64,000 bases of DNA from Cladophialophora immunda (taxonomy: Eukaryota > Ascomycota > Eurotiomycetes > Chaetothyriales > Herpotrichiellaceae): assembly GCF_000835495.1 (NCBI RefSeq), contig NW_015622541.1, forward strand, positions 3,658,001 to 3,722,000, in the 5' to 3' direction. Below the pieces are notes generated by a model, which was not told the DNA's origin, searched no databases, and saw nothing but the letters and a program-made list of their open reading frames with translations. The position numbers were made by a program, and so were the translations under genes. Shown piece by piece: positions 53,716 through 63,873 of this stretch (position 1 is the stretch's first letter; every line of letters begins with the position of its first letter).

Positions 53716-55560
53716 TCATCGCCTTTTCGGCAATCGAAAAGGATGCGCCTCTGTGTTCAGGACGAACTCGTCAAGACTCACGACGCCGGGATCTTCGAAT
53801 ATCAGCCAAAAGTACTTCAGTGTCTCCGCCATCCAGAAGCTTTCCATCTTGTCCGTCTTCCGCGGCTCGGAGTGCGTCACATCCTCAATACACGAATACC
53901 CAAACTCTGTCCGCGTGTGCTTGGTGATGGCCTCGAACATTTCCCATGCGCTTTCCCGCAGAGACTCATCCCCGGTAATCCGATAGAGGACGAAGATCGA
54001 CTCGATCGCCTCGGGCCGCAGTTCGTAGGCACGGCTGGATATGGCCGAGATGCCCTTGGGTAAGCGGAGCCGCTGAGACTTCTTGCGAAGGCGTTCGGCT
54101 TCGGGTAGCAGTTTGTCCTGAGGAGTCTCGTCGTGGGAGTTGAGGAGGACCATATGTTTGAACCAGGCCTTGTCATCCCAGTTGCATTGACGGCCGTCAG
54201 CAGGGCACGAAATGAGATGGAACATCTCGGGCATGATGGTGGTCGGAGTCTGCTTGTATGCCCACATGCAACCGCGGACTAGTTTCTCGGCCGTGTCTAG
54301 GTCTTCCGGAGAATCGAAGAGCTTCGCGGCCAAAGCGAACATGCCTCCAGCGAAGCAGGCGAGGTGTTGGGTCTGTGGTGTGAGTTCGTTATGGCCCGGC
54401 CTGAAGGACTTTAGGGTCCCTGCCATGAGAATGTCTTCGTTGGTTGGAGTCATGGGTCTGAAGAGGATGAACTCCTTCATCGGCTCTTTGGCAATTTCAT
54501 AGAGCTTCTTGTACTGCTCGTGGGCGCCACCGAGTAGTTGATATTCCTTGGGGAAATATTCATAGACAGAATCAGCAGATCCGCCGACAGAGAAGGTCAC
54601 ACCGTCCCCAAACCAGCATTCCCTCGCATTAACAATGTGCGGGAAAAGGCCCGGCGCCCTTGTGTAGTTTTGCTGGCTCTCTAGGCAGTCCGAGATGCGC
54701 TGCACCGCGTCATAGTACTTCGGGTCTCCGGTCAGTTGCGTGAGCCTGGTAAATTCCAGGCTCAACGTCCCAAGCTCGGCAACGAGCGTATGGCCTGATG
54801 CGCCTTCTACACCAATCTTTGACCACTTTGTGACTGGCATATGGTTCGGCGTGTCGAACGCGCCGTACAGCATTTCACCAAGCTCGATGGCCTTTTCCAG
54901 CAACTTGGGATATCGCCGATTGCTCACATCATACGCCCCGAGCAAACCTCCAAGATGGCGGATGGTGGTCTCGAAGACATTGATGGGCAGTTGTGTAGCA
55001 GTGTTGAAGTCGATGTCTGCCACAGCATGTGCTGCGGCCTCAAACTCATCCTTGAATCCCATCAGCCAGAGCGTGTCCAAGGCGTCCACCAGCGTCAAAG
55101 ACCAGTCACCGAAGCTCCTTCTATAGCCTCCCGTCACCGGAGCCAGCTCATCTTGCAGCCACGCCCTCTCTCGATATCCGGTCCATGAGTGCATCATGGC
55201 ATCTTTGATCGCCTGGAGGCGAACCAGTCGAGATTCCCTGGCAGTGTCGCTCTCAGCCTTGAAATCATGTTGGATTTTGGGGAGGATTTGAACTGCTGTG
55301 GGAAGAGGAATAAAGCTGGCAATGGGATTGATCAGATGGACCTTCCCGGGCCTCAAAGGCCGATGGTTGCCCCCTTCCAGACCATCCAACGGCTCCCCTT
55401 CGACATCGTGAGGTCTTGGGAGATCGTCATGGTCGAATCCATGATCAGGTAATACTCTTGGAAGGACCTCTAAGGACGATCCATGCAGATGCAAGAGAAG
55501 GAAGAACAGAATGCACACACCAGCGACGACGAGCAGCGGCCTTTTTCTGCAGACCGCCAT
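53716..55560 (-). CDS. Class I alpha-1,2-mannosidase (GH47), type II membrane
   Basis: Single-exon 614-aa enzyme. A short cytosolic tail (MAVCRKRP) is followed by one transmembrane anchor (LLVVAGVCILFFLLLHL) and a stem, typical of ER/Golgi type II glycosidases. The GH47 catalytic domain shows SWTGYRERAWLQDELAPVTGG, FGDWSLTLVDALDTLWLMG, INVFETTIRHLGGLL, TLVAELGTLSLEFTRL, LRPEAIESIFVLYRITGD and the calcium-binding LNTEAHPF near the C-terminus. It trims mannose from N-glycans on secretory proteins. The stalk differs from ER Mns1-type proteins in length, so Golgi placement is possible. The gene is convergent with ESF2. Confidence 0.96.
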   Translation of the reverse strand: MAVCRKRPLLVVAGVCILFFLLLHLHGSSLEVLPRVLPDHGFDHDDLPRPHDVEGEPLDGLEGGNHRPLRPGKVHLINPIASFIPLPTAVQILPKIQHDFKAESDTARESRLVRLQAIKDAMMHSWTGYRERAWLQDELAPVTGGYRRSFGDWSLTLVDALDTLWLMGFKDEFEAAAHAVADIDFNTATQLPINVFETTIRHLGGLLGAYDVSNRRYPKLLEKAIELGEMLYGAFDTPNHMPVTKWSKIGVEGASGHTLVAELGTLSLEFTRLTQLTGDPKYYDAVQRISDCLESQQNYTRAPGLFPHIVNARECWFGDGVTFSVGGSADSVYEYFPKEYQLLGGAHEQYKKLYEIAKEPMKEFILFRPMTPTNEDILMAGTLKSFRPGHNELTPQTQHLACFAGGMFALAAKLFDSPEDLDTAEKLVRGCMWAYKQTPTTIMPEMFHLISCPADGRQCNWDDKAWFKHMVLLNSHDETPQDKLLPEAERLRKKSQRLRLPKGISAISSRAYELRPEAIESIFVLYRITGDESLRESAWEMFEAITKHTRTEFGYSCIEDVTHSEPRKTDKMESFWMAETLKYFWLIFEDPGVVSLDEFVLNTEAHPFRLPKRR

Positions 55561-56497
55561 CGCAGGGTAGGCGCAACACGGTGCAATATTTCAATATTCC
55601 CACTAGTTCATGCTGACAGGTGAGATGTCTTCCGTTCTCTTGCCTCGTCAGTTCACGAGCGAATAGGAAGGGCTCATTAATTCGTGCAGGTCCAGCCTTG
55701 TCATCTCTGTCAAGAAGGATTTGGATCATGGAGTCTGCATTTCAAAAACACCAAGTCAGGGGTTTAGGCCCATTCAAGTTTAGAGGCAGCAGAGGCGAAA
55801 ATCACCCTTGTCTTGACGGATCTTCGCGCCCGCCGAGCCGGTGATGGTGTTGGTGTTTCTGGCTACGAGTGTTCCAAAAAGCTCTTCAGCCCATCTTTCC
55901 CTCTGTTCAACAGACTGCGAGTTCGAATCGACGGGACTGCGTCTCCGAGTCTACTCGTACCTTCCAGGAAATCAATGGTCAAGGCTGGAAATCGATGTCT
56001 CTGAATTCCTGGTCCACTCATTGGCAAGGCATCCCGGAAACTGGAACCCATTCGTCGACGAGCAGGCCCATTCAATCTCGCACGGCAGCGCTAAGGCAGG
56101 TACAGCCACAAACAACGGACGCTGATCCTGCCCCGAATCCATGGATCAGTGGCTGTCGGATGGCGGATGGTGGCGCCCCTTTTTCGTGCTTTTCAGGCTT
56201 CAATTCTCCACCATGGCTGATGGCAGATGGCAGCCCTGGTCAATGTCTCGCTGGTTTGCAAGGGCCTGCCTTGAATGTTCTGGATCTTGGATCTCTCGTC
56301 GAGGCACATAATATCTTTCTTTGGTCGCTGTCTTCATTCTCTTCTTCATCCTCGCTGTTCATGTCACTCGTTTGACCATCCTCAAGTCCCTTCGTTTGGT
56401 TACTTCAACTTCACAGTCGTTCGTTCATTTAGTTCCCTGTATTTCTGTTCAGTCGCTCTATATAAAAATAGGCCCACTCAAAGGTCTCTAATTCAGA
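55561..56497. promoter_or_regulatory. Divergent spacer, mannosidase / GH17
   Basis: 0.9 kb between divergent genes. It ends in a TATA-like CTATATAAAAATAG at about 56457-56470, only about 30 bp from the GH17 ATG. Imperfect GGCGGATGGTGG/GGCAGATGGCAG words occur near 56160-56240. No gene seen. Confidence 0.45.
56457..56470 (+). promoter_or_regulatory. TATA box of the GH17 gene
   Basis: CTATATAAAAATAG is a strong TATA match. The ATG at 56498 is about 30 bp away, so the 5' leader would be only a few bases long, unless another TATA is used. Confidence 0.5.
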
Positions 56498-57367
56498 ATG
56501 AAGACAAGCCAATTACTTGCTTGCGTGGCTGCTGCCGTCTCGGGAGCTGAGGCATACTACAAAGGATTCAACATCGGAGCCAACCTGGCAAACGGAGCTT
56601 GTCGAAGCGAGTCAGACTGGGAGTTTGTGTTCAACAAGATCGCCAGTTTCCCAGGAAACTTCAAGAACGCCCGACTATACGCCTCAAGCGACTGCAATAC
56701 CCTGGCAAATGCAGTCCCTGCCGCCATCAAAACTGGTACCTCGCTCCTTGTCGGCATCTGGACTGAGGACGACAGCCACTACGAGGCAGAGAAGCAAGCG
56801 TTATTGGAAGCCATTCAACAATACGGAAGCGATTGGATATTAGCAGTTTCTGTCGGTTCTGAGGATCTGTACCGAGGCGACACTGATGCCAACACCCTGG
56901 CGTCACAGATCAATGATGTTCGTGGTATGCTCTGGGGGCTTGGAGCGAGCAGCAAGTCTGTCGGACACGTTGATACCTGGACCGCCTGGGTGGACCCTGC
57001 CAACACAGCTGTGATTGAGGCCGTGGACTGGCTCGGCAACGATGCTTACCCCTACTGGCAGGGCGTTGGGATTGACAACGGTGCTGCTAATGACGCATAC
57101 TGGGCGGCGGTCAACCAAGTGCGAGCGGTCGCCGGTGGCCGTGATGTGTGGACTACTGAGACGGGCTGGCCAATTTCGGGCGACGCTGTCGGCAGTGCTG
57201 TCCCCTCGGTCGACAGCTTGCAAACCTACTGGTGGCAAGTCTCGTGCGCGAGCTTCGACAGCCTCAACTACTTCTTCTATGATGTCGACGACTTCGCGGC
57301 CTCGCCCAGCTTTGCTGTTGTCGACTCCAACTACGACCCTCTCATCGACATGACCTGCGGTTCGTGA
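56498..57367 (+). CDS. GH17 glucan endo-1,3-beta-glucosidase, secreted
   Basis: Single-exon 289-aa protein. Signal peptide MKTSQLLACVAAAVSGAEA (about 1-19). The mature enzyme begins YYKGFNIGANLANGACRS. Catalytic residues of the GH17 barrel are the acid/base Glu122 in VSVGSEDLYRG and the nucleophile Glu221 in VWTTETGWPISG. WLGNDAYPYWQG and NYFFYDVDDF are other GH17 blocks. The family cuts beta-1,3-glucan in the fungal cell wall (remodelling, spore/hyphal growth). No GPI signal or Ser/Thr stalk follows the domain, so it is probably secreted free or held in the wall. Confidence 0.96.
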   Translation: MKTSQLLACVAAAVSGAEAYYKGFNIGANLANGACRSESDWEFVFNKIASFPGNFKNARLYASSDCNTLANAVPAAIKTGTSLLVGIWTEDDSHYEAEKQALLEAIQQYGSDWILAVSVGSEDLYRGDTDANTLASQINDVRGMLWGLGASSKSVGHVDTWTAWVDPANTAVIEAVDWLGNDAYPYWQGVGIDNGAANDAYWAAVNQVRAVAGGRDVWTTETGWPISGDAVGSAVPSVDSLQTYWWQVSCASFDSLNYFFYDVDDFAASPSFAVVDSNYDPLIDMTCGS

Positions 57368-58572
57368 GCAGGCGAACCGAATGCTACACGAAATACATCT
57401 AAATCACTGGCTCACCATGAGCTGTCCAATCCTTTACATCTTTGCATAGCGCGGTTGGTAGGGGTGACCACCAAGAACCCCTGGCGGAAAATAGACTCAA
57501 ATTCTTGTATCTCCAGATAGATACACGTATATCTAATGCAATGGCACATATCGCATGCCACAAACATACTTTGATTCTTCACAACAGCCTAGCTCGGAGT
57601 CTCAGTTCTCGGCCTGCTCTCTCCTCCCCATCGTTCCCCAACAGTCCAAGCGGCTAATCATCAAGGCAAAGAAAGGAATAAACGGCAGTGAATCAAAAAC
57701 CAGAGCTCAGATCGGCAAAACTTGTGATTTTCACGAGGGATGTCAAACGATGTCGGCTGGACAATCGAGAGAAACGTTCGTCATCACTGCTACTGGATTG
57801 TTCACGGAGAACTCTCCAGCAGCAGGACGAAGGACTGCCTCTCTTTTAAACATGGTTCTCACGTCGAGGGTGCATTGTCGGTTTCTTCAACATCTCCATC
57901 AGCGTCGTTGATGCCGTACTGTTCAGGCAAGTGGTGAGAACCGCAGACGACCGACAGCAACATCTCGGTCCTGTTCCTCAAGACGTTTGTGGTATCTGGA
58001 ATTGCCTGGCAATTTGATACTGTGGGGGAGGGAAACATGGGAGGAAGCACGATCTCCTGATGCTCCGTCCTGCGGATACTCGCATGTCCGTGCAGCGATC
58101 GAAAAGGGAAAGGGCCTTCTAGAACTGACATCTCGATTCTCCGTCTTTGCTCGGATCAAGGAGGTTACACCGTTTGGTCGGACAGAGCGAGGCGCAGCAT
58201 TGTCCGCTGTAACATGAGTGAGTCATTGCCGCTGGCCAAGAAAACCCTGGTGGTCTGACGAAAACAATAAACGACTCGTTACGCCGACGGCACGGAGGAC
58301 ACCGCCGCGTCATTGGGCGGCGCATCGAGCTTTCATCCGGTCAGACAACAACGCCGTCCCAGTTACCGTGTTGGGCCTAGATTCATCCGCCTCGGACGAC
58401 GACAGGCTCAAAGTGGTTTTTCAATGCTCTCATCCCACTTCCCTCTTTCCTCTCCTCTCTTTCCTTCCCACACTCTCCCCCTCCCTCTGCCTTGCGATCA
58501 GGCAAAGCAAGCAAGGCATCTATCACTCTTCCACCTGTCCTGACCGGAGGTCACTTTGGACAGTTGTTCACC
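57368..58572. promoter_or_regulatory. Upstream region of the second bZIP gene
   Basis: 1.2 kb without recognisable genes. The last about 200 bp are CT-rich (58430-58530), typical of a fungal promoter/leader. Confidence 0.45.
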
Positions 58573-59443
58573 ATGGCCGCATCAGTTACTGCCGCGCCTA
58601 CCCGTGCCCTCCTCTCACTCTTCCCGCCATAAGAACCATCAATGGCCCGAGTGGGAGTCTCCGGTTTCACAGAATTACTACCTACGGTCCTATCCTCTGG
58701 CTGTCAACGATGGCCAGCGAACTGTTCAATCACAATACTACGACTGTCCCATCGGCAACGATGATAGCTCTTCGGCGCTCGGCTGGGACAATCTTGATGT
58801 CTCCGATGACTGCATTGGCGACGCTTGTCGCGATGAAGACACATATCGGATTCTGGAGGAGGCCACGCAGCGAATGGGCGAGGTTTCTTCTCAAGTGGGA
58901 GACGCGACCTCTCCTGGGAAGGATCAAGGCGAGGTGTTTGGCAACGTGGCTTTAAGTTTTCCAGAGAGTTTTTTCGCCAATCCCTTCGCTGTTTCTTTCC
59001 CAGGAGACATCCCATGCCCGGGAGCACCCAGCAGCCCACTCATTCCAGGGTGCACCTCACCGTCAATCCCAAGCCTAGGCAATATCAGCACCAGACCGTC
59101 TCCGGTCACGCCGGGGGCGGCTCTCTGCGGGATATCAGGGTTGAGCAACTCAATCCAAACGCCAAAGTCGACGGCCTGCACTCCACCTAGTGCGGGTGAC
59201 ACCCGTTTGACGTCCAAGGGCCCGGCGGGCCCGAAGGCGAAATACGGACCTCAAATTCATTTCGTCGACATGGCCGACAAGAAGGGTGCTCAGAGGATTC
59301 GGAATACGATGAACTCTCGAAAACATCGTCAAAATAAGCTTGACAAGATAAGAGAGCTGGAGAAGAAGTTGGCAACCATTGAAGCGGAGAAGAAAAGGTG
59401 GCAGGGACGAGCAACGGAGATGGGGTGGAAACCATCCCAATAG
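58573..59443 (+). CDS. bZIP transcription factor with short C-terminal zipper
   Basis: Proposed two-exon model of 273 aa: exon 1 58573-58584 (12 nt) and exon 2 58634-59443. The only ATG with good context (CACCATGG, 58573) ends after 19 codons unless a 49-nt intron (GTTACT...CATAAG) is removed. Removing it gives MAASNHQWPEWESPVSQNYY in frame. The rest of the protein lacks any early ATG, so the micro-exon is the simplest solution. The C-terminus has GAQRIRNTMNSRKHRQNKLD, with the N-x-x-x-S-R-K-x-R core of a bZIP basic region. A zipper of only three heptads follows (RELEKKLATIEAEKKRWQ). The acidic/Ser-Pro middle is a plausible activation domain. The specific family is not recognised. Confidence 0.75.
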
Positions 59444-60155
59444 GAGTTTTGATAATTCATATTTCGCACCTTGCGAGTCCGATACAATCCATTAAATCCG
59501 GGTTGCTTGAATTTGTTGATGCCCATCTGCCGAAACCTTCAAACCAGACACAGCACTCGAGGAGTTCCCGCTCCGATATAGCCTGCACACGGGACGCCTC
59601 CCTGTCAAAGTAGTGATCGAGTGTATCAGCCGCCATTTCGACAGCTCTAGCTGGATACCTGGTAGGCGATCATAGCTCTGTATGCGCTTGACACTCGAAG
59701 GTTTCGATACCCACCCAAACGAAATGGCGGAGGAGTGGGGGGAGAGACGTAAACCACGGTGGCCGCCACAGCCTTGCACAGCCTCGTCCCGTTTGACCAT
59801 CCACCACCACCATATCTCAAAAAGTTCAAGGGTTTCTGTTACAATCGGGTTTGGTGGGCGGGGCCTTCTCCCCCCTTCCTTGTTTGAGAGACGAAGAAAA
59901 TATGTGCCTTGCTGTTGCCACAAGGTAAGATCAGATCTGGTGGGACCTTGAATTTTTCTGTTCTTTTAAAATAAGAGGAGGGAGAGGTAGAGTCGCCAGC
60001 TAAGGCGATACTTATATCGAAAGTTCTTTGGAATATCTACCTATCCTTCAAACCTGAGGTGTAGTATTAGTTCCTATAGTCGTGTGATGATCAGCCGCTT
60101 ACCGAACCGGAGTTTGTTTACAAATGTATCAAGTACTGTTCGACATCGTCTTATT
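59444..60155. other. Convergent 3' spacer
   Basis: 0.7 kb between the bZIP stop and the dephospho-CoA kinase stop. AT-rich around 59945-60080. No gene seen. Confidence 0.4.
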
Positions 60156-61007
60156 TTATTTTGGCTTGGCCATTTCTTCGCCTCTCTCCTTGATGGTCTT
60201 CCGTCGCGCATACCAGCTCCAGAGAACTTCCCAGGAAGCGATCGTCGCCATGAGAGGTGGACAAACGAGAAGCAGCAGACTCCACCACCGCGGGCTTTTG
60301 GCCTTGACCTTCCCCATGACGTCCGCGATCTGAAGCTTGAGATCGTCTTTGCTGCCATCATTGTAGAGGACATAGCCTTTTCCAGCACCCTTGTTGCCGT
60401 TATTTCGACGCTCACACCGCGCCGCCTTCTCGCGAACATCAACCTGGCTCTTGACTCTGTTCTCGGCGTCTTCAGGCGATAGATGCGGATCTCGCTCTCG
60501 GAGCCGTTGCATCTGGATCGCCGGATCGGAGACAGCGACCACAATGACCGTGCTGCAGAAGATGTCGAGGCCGGACTCAAACAACAAGGGCACGTCGACC
60601 AGGACCGCCCAGTACCCTCGGAAGTAGTAATACAGCATCGCGCGCGCCATCAGGATCCGTACCGCGGGATGGACGATGGCGTTGAGCTTCTTTCTGTCTC
60701 GTACCCTCTCCTCTGTGTTCCCGAATACTCTTCTCCCCAACGCGGGTCTGTTCAGCGGTCTTCCCTTCCCGTTCGGCCCAGCTTCATTTCCGCCGCACTG
60801 GGGATCCGAGGCCGGCAGGAGGAGGTCCGGCGTGGTGGGACCAAAGGTCGAAACTATGCGTCGGTATCCCCATGTGCCCGGTTCCACGGCTTTTCGTGCG
60901 AGCAGGTCGGCGTCCACCAGGGGCAGCGAGTATGGCGGGGAGGACAGGATCTGAGCGCAGGTGGATTTGCCCGTCGCGATCGAGCCTGTGAGACCGATGA
61001 CCAGCAT
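60156..61007 (-). CDS. Dephospho-CoA kinase
   Basis: Single-exon 283-aa protein of the CoaE/CAB5 family. P-loop GLTGSIATGKST is at residues 5-16. VDADLLARKAVEPGTWGYRRIV and AVLVDVPLLFESGLD are CoaE signatures, and RLRERDPHLSPEDAENRVKSQ is the lid region. It phosphorylates the ribose 3'-OH of dephospho-CoA with ATP, the last step of CoA synthesis. The C-terminal about 45 residues carry a hydrophobic segment (WWSLLLLVCPPLMATIASWEVLWSW) and a basic tail. This fits a tail-anchored membrane form, as reported for fungal and other eukaryotic enzymes linked to mitochondria or lipid droplets (family knowledge; placement here is inferred). Divergent from the CCA enzyme. Confidence 0.95.
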   Translation of the reverse strand: MLVIGLTGSIATGKSTCAQILSSPPYSLPLVDADLLARKAVEPGTWGYRRIVSTFGPTTPDLLLPASDPQCGGNEAGPNGKGRPLNRPALGRRVFGNTEERVRDRKKLNAIVHPAVRILMARAMLYYYFRGYWAVLVDVPLLFESGLDIFCSTVIVVAVSDPAIQMQRLRERDPHLSPEDAENRVKSQVDVREKAARCERRNNGNKGAGKGYVLYNDGSKDDLKLQIADVMGKVKAKSPRWWSLLLLVCPPLMATIASWEVLWSWYARRKTIKERGEEMAKPK

Positions 61008-61526
61008 CTTTGCGTTCTTTGCGCGACCAGTGGTTACTCAAGCATAGGACACTTTGCGAGACAGTGTTGCAGACCTGTAGACCCAGCGGAAACGAGCAGT
61101 GCAACTTCACTGTACCGAGTGGTCTGAATCGCACCACAGCACTGCTCAATCGCAAATGCCGACGATGGCCGAGGTCGATTTCGGAGTCCGGCGCAACAAT
61201 ATTCCGGCTCGACCATGCACTGGCGAGGCTGATGTTTAGACTAATGAAAATCAGATCTAAAGCAAACAGCTTGTGGAACAGTATCGTGGAAGCAGTCTCA
61301 AGCGCAGAGTGCCATAGAGCATTGGGGAAATCTACAAACAGAAAACCTGTGACTTTCTGTCCGTCAGGATTGACCTTGCCGCCTTCCCTTGCAGTGACTC
61401 ATGCCAGAGACGAAAATATTTGCGCTTTCCCCATAACACCATGCGCGCAGGTCCAACACTATCAAGTGAAATGGGACGCTGTCACTCGGACTGAGATCCA
61501 TCGAACTCTCGCCGCGGGCGCATATT
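61008..61526. promoter_or_regulatory. Divergent promoter region, dephospho-CoA kinase / CCA enzyme
   Basis: 0.5-kb spacer between divergent housekeeping genes; it should carry both promoters. A small plus-strand open frame overlaps it without recognisable content. Confidence 0.45.
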
Positions 61527-63089
61527 ATGAGCGTTCGAGTCTTCAGCGGCGTCAAGAGATTTCCAAGCCCATTCCGCAATATTTCCCAGTCAAGGCCTGT
61601 GTCCAAGATGACTACCATACAGCTACCGCTAACGCCAGCTGAGAAGCTGTTCCGGCAATGCCTGCTCGACTGCCGCAAGGAGATGCAGTCCGTTCCTGGG
61701 ATGGAGGATCTCGTGCTGAGGTGGACCGGAGGCTGGGTTCGGGATAAGCTGCTCGGTGTGCAAAGCCACGACATTGACGTGGCTCTGAGTACGATGACTG
61801 GGTGGGAGTTTGGTCAAGCCCTGCAGACTTTCATCAAAGAGCACGGTGCAAAGTACGAGGAGCAAGCCGCGAAACAAGGCTTCAACTCGCAGGTCAAGGA
61901 CATCCACAAGATCGCGGCGAATCCAGACAAGTCGAAGCACCTGGAGACCATCACCACGAGAATGTTCGGCATCGACGTCGACTTCGTCAACCTTAGAAAA
62001 GAAGTCTACAACCATGAAAACCGCCATCCGCAGGTGGAATTTGGCACTGCGGAAGAAGATGCGCTTCGTCGAGATGCCACGGTTAATGCTCTTTTCTATA
62101 ACCTGGACACACAGGCGGTGGAGGACTTCACGCATCGAGGACTCGAGGACATGAAGAACAAGATCATCCGGACGCCTCTTGCGCCGTATCAGACGTTCAA
62201 GGACGATCCGCTTCGGGTTCTGCGCCTCATTCGATTCGCCTGCCGACTCCAGTACGAGATCGAGGCAACTGCGAAGGAGGCGATGAAAGATCAGACCATC
62301 CACGAGGCTCTTCGCCTGAAGATCAGCCGAGAGCGCGTGGGGGTGGAAATTGGGAAGATTATGGCTGGACCCGATCCTTACACCGGGCTGAAATATGTCA
62401 ACGATTTTGATCTCTACTTCACCGTGTTCGCCGACCCGTCAACACCACCGACCGACGACTCAATCGATGCCAGTCACGCGGTCATCGCGTACGACGGACT
62501 CCAGAGAGTTCTAGACGAGAAGTCCTCGATCTGCCTGAGCCTGAGACCTAAAGAAGACCAAGCCCTGAGCTGGTTCCTCGCGGCATACACGTCGTGGTAT
62601 AAATCGTCTGCAAAGGCATATCAGGCATCCAGGGAAGGCATCAAGGCTACCAATAGCATGAGCAAAGTCCTGAAAGATGCAATCGACCTGCGGCCCTCCA
62701 TCGTCGAAGCCGTGCAGTCAGTAAACGACGACAAAGCCGTTCGCGGGGACGTGGGCATGACTCTGAGACAGTGCAGGGAGGCGTGGAGATCGCATGTGCT
62801 TTTCTCGTTGCTCTGCGACATCGTGGAGCAAGATTTCTCGACCGCGACAGACCGATATCAGAAGTTCGTCGCCTACGTTCACGACCAAGATCTCGAAGCT
62901 GCGTATGCCGTCCCTCCAATTTTGAAGGGGAACGAGATCAAAAAGGCATTGGGCGATCCTAAAGGTGGTCCGTGGCTGAAGAATGCGGTCGATGAACTTG
63001 CACGCTGGCAGTTCAACCATCCGAAGGGAACGAGGGAAGAGGCAATTGAGATGATCTCTGGCAAAAGATCGGAGTTTGGCCTTGGTTGA
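61527..63089 (+). CDS. CCA1: CCA tRNA nucleotidyltransferase
   Basis: Single-exon 520-aa protein. The class II nucleotidyltransferase head shows LRWTGGWVRDKLLG and SHDIDVAL, where the two Asp bind metal. RRDATVNALFYNLDT and TPLAPYQTFKDDPLRVLR complete the motif set that selects C and A. It adds or repairs the 3' CCA of tRNAs. The first 27 residues (MSVRVFSGVKRFPSPFRNIS...) are basic and hydroxylated, like a mitochondrial targeting peptide. A second ATG at 61608 begins MTTIQLPLTPAEKLF, the usual cytosolic/nuclear start. In yeast CCA1, alternative starts send one gene product to mitochondria, cytosol and nucleus; the same is likely here. Confidence 0.97.
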   Translation: MSVRVFSGVKRFPSPFRNISQSRPVSKMTTIQLPLTPAEKLFRQCLLDCRKEMQSVPGMEDLVLRWTGGWVRDKLLGVQSHDIDVALSTMTGWEFGQALQTFIKEHGAKYEEQAAKQGFNSQVKDIHKIAANPDKSKHLETITTRMFGIDVDFVNLRKEVYNHENRHPQVEFGTAEEDALRRDATVNALFYNLDTQAVEDFTHRGLEDMKNKIIRTPLAPYQTFKDDPLRVLRLIRFACRLQYEIEATAKEAMKDQTIHEALRLKISRERVGVEIGKIMAGPDPYTGLKYVNDFDLYFTVFADPSTPPTDDSIDASHAVIAYDGLQRVLDEKSSICLSLRPKEDQALSWFLAAYTSWYKSSAKAYQASREGIKATNSMSKVLKDAIDLRPSIVEAVQSVNDDKAVRGDVGMTLRQCREAWRSHVLFSLLCDIVEQDFSTATDRYQKFVAYVHDQDLEAAYAVPPILKGNEIKKALGDPKGGPWLKNAVDELARWQFNHPKGTREEAIEMISGKRSEFGLG

Positions 63090-63873
63090 AGGGTGGTCTC
63101 TTTTGCAATTTCGAGCTTTTGCCGCAGGCCATCCAGGCACCTCCTTCTACCTGATGGGCATGCTCAGGGCATTGCTTATCGCTAGGTGGAGATGGGTTCA
63201 ATGTCGGCCATGACCCGTTTATGCCACTTTCACGATCTTGAAAGGTTTCAGTCGGGCAGCTAAAATGCTCACAATCAATGCGATCAATTTACATACCATG
63301 GTGTGTGGCAGGAATCAGAAACATTTCACGATTGACTCTATACCTAGTACCTTTCCAAGAAAGGGGCTTTCCGGAAGCAATGGTTCTTCCGGACGCGACT
63401 GGGAAGTGGACAGACCAACAGGGAAGGCACCAGGGAACAAGGAAGGTAGGACTCTGGTTATGTTTCTCACACTTAAGGAAAAAACCCCTCCCCCTTCTCT
63501 CTCCTTTTCCTCTCCTCAGGCAGAAACGAGACTCTGTAAGAACACCCACCCACTTTCTCTCGCCTTCCCCCCTTCTATTTGCTGTGACTCGAGCTTTCTC
63601 CCGGACCAGTCAATCTACGCCTCCACGAGACACTCGACCTGTCAATCAAAAACTCAGCCAGGCTGCCCGTCTCGTTGTCTCGCTCGTGCGCTGTCGGAAA
63701 CCAAAAGATACTTTCTGGCTCCTAGCATGCTTGTTCCAATGACTGTATACGTTTCTACAAGGCTTTCGCTTCGTTTATGCACTAACACATCATTTTGTGC
63801 AGACAAGACACGCAGCAGCAGCAGGAGCACCGCCGCCGCCACCACCAGCACCAAGCACCAAGCACCAGCAAGA
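63090..63873. promoter_or_regulatory. Promoter and leader of the right-edge gene
   Basis: No coding gene is seen before 63874. The stretch 63480-63600 is CT-rich. An intron-like segment with a good branch point lies at 63745-63802. Confidence 0.45.
63745..63802 (+). other. Probable 5'-UTR intron
   Basis: Starts GTATAC, contains CACTAAC 16-22 bases before a TTTTGTGCAG acceptor, and is 58 nt long. It lies 71 bp before the ATG at 63874. All elements fit fungal splicing, but no transcript supports it. Confidence 0.55.
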
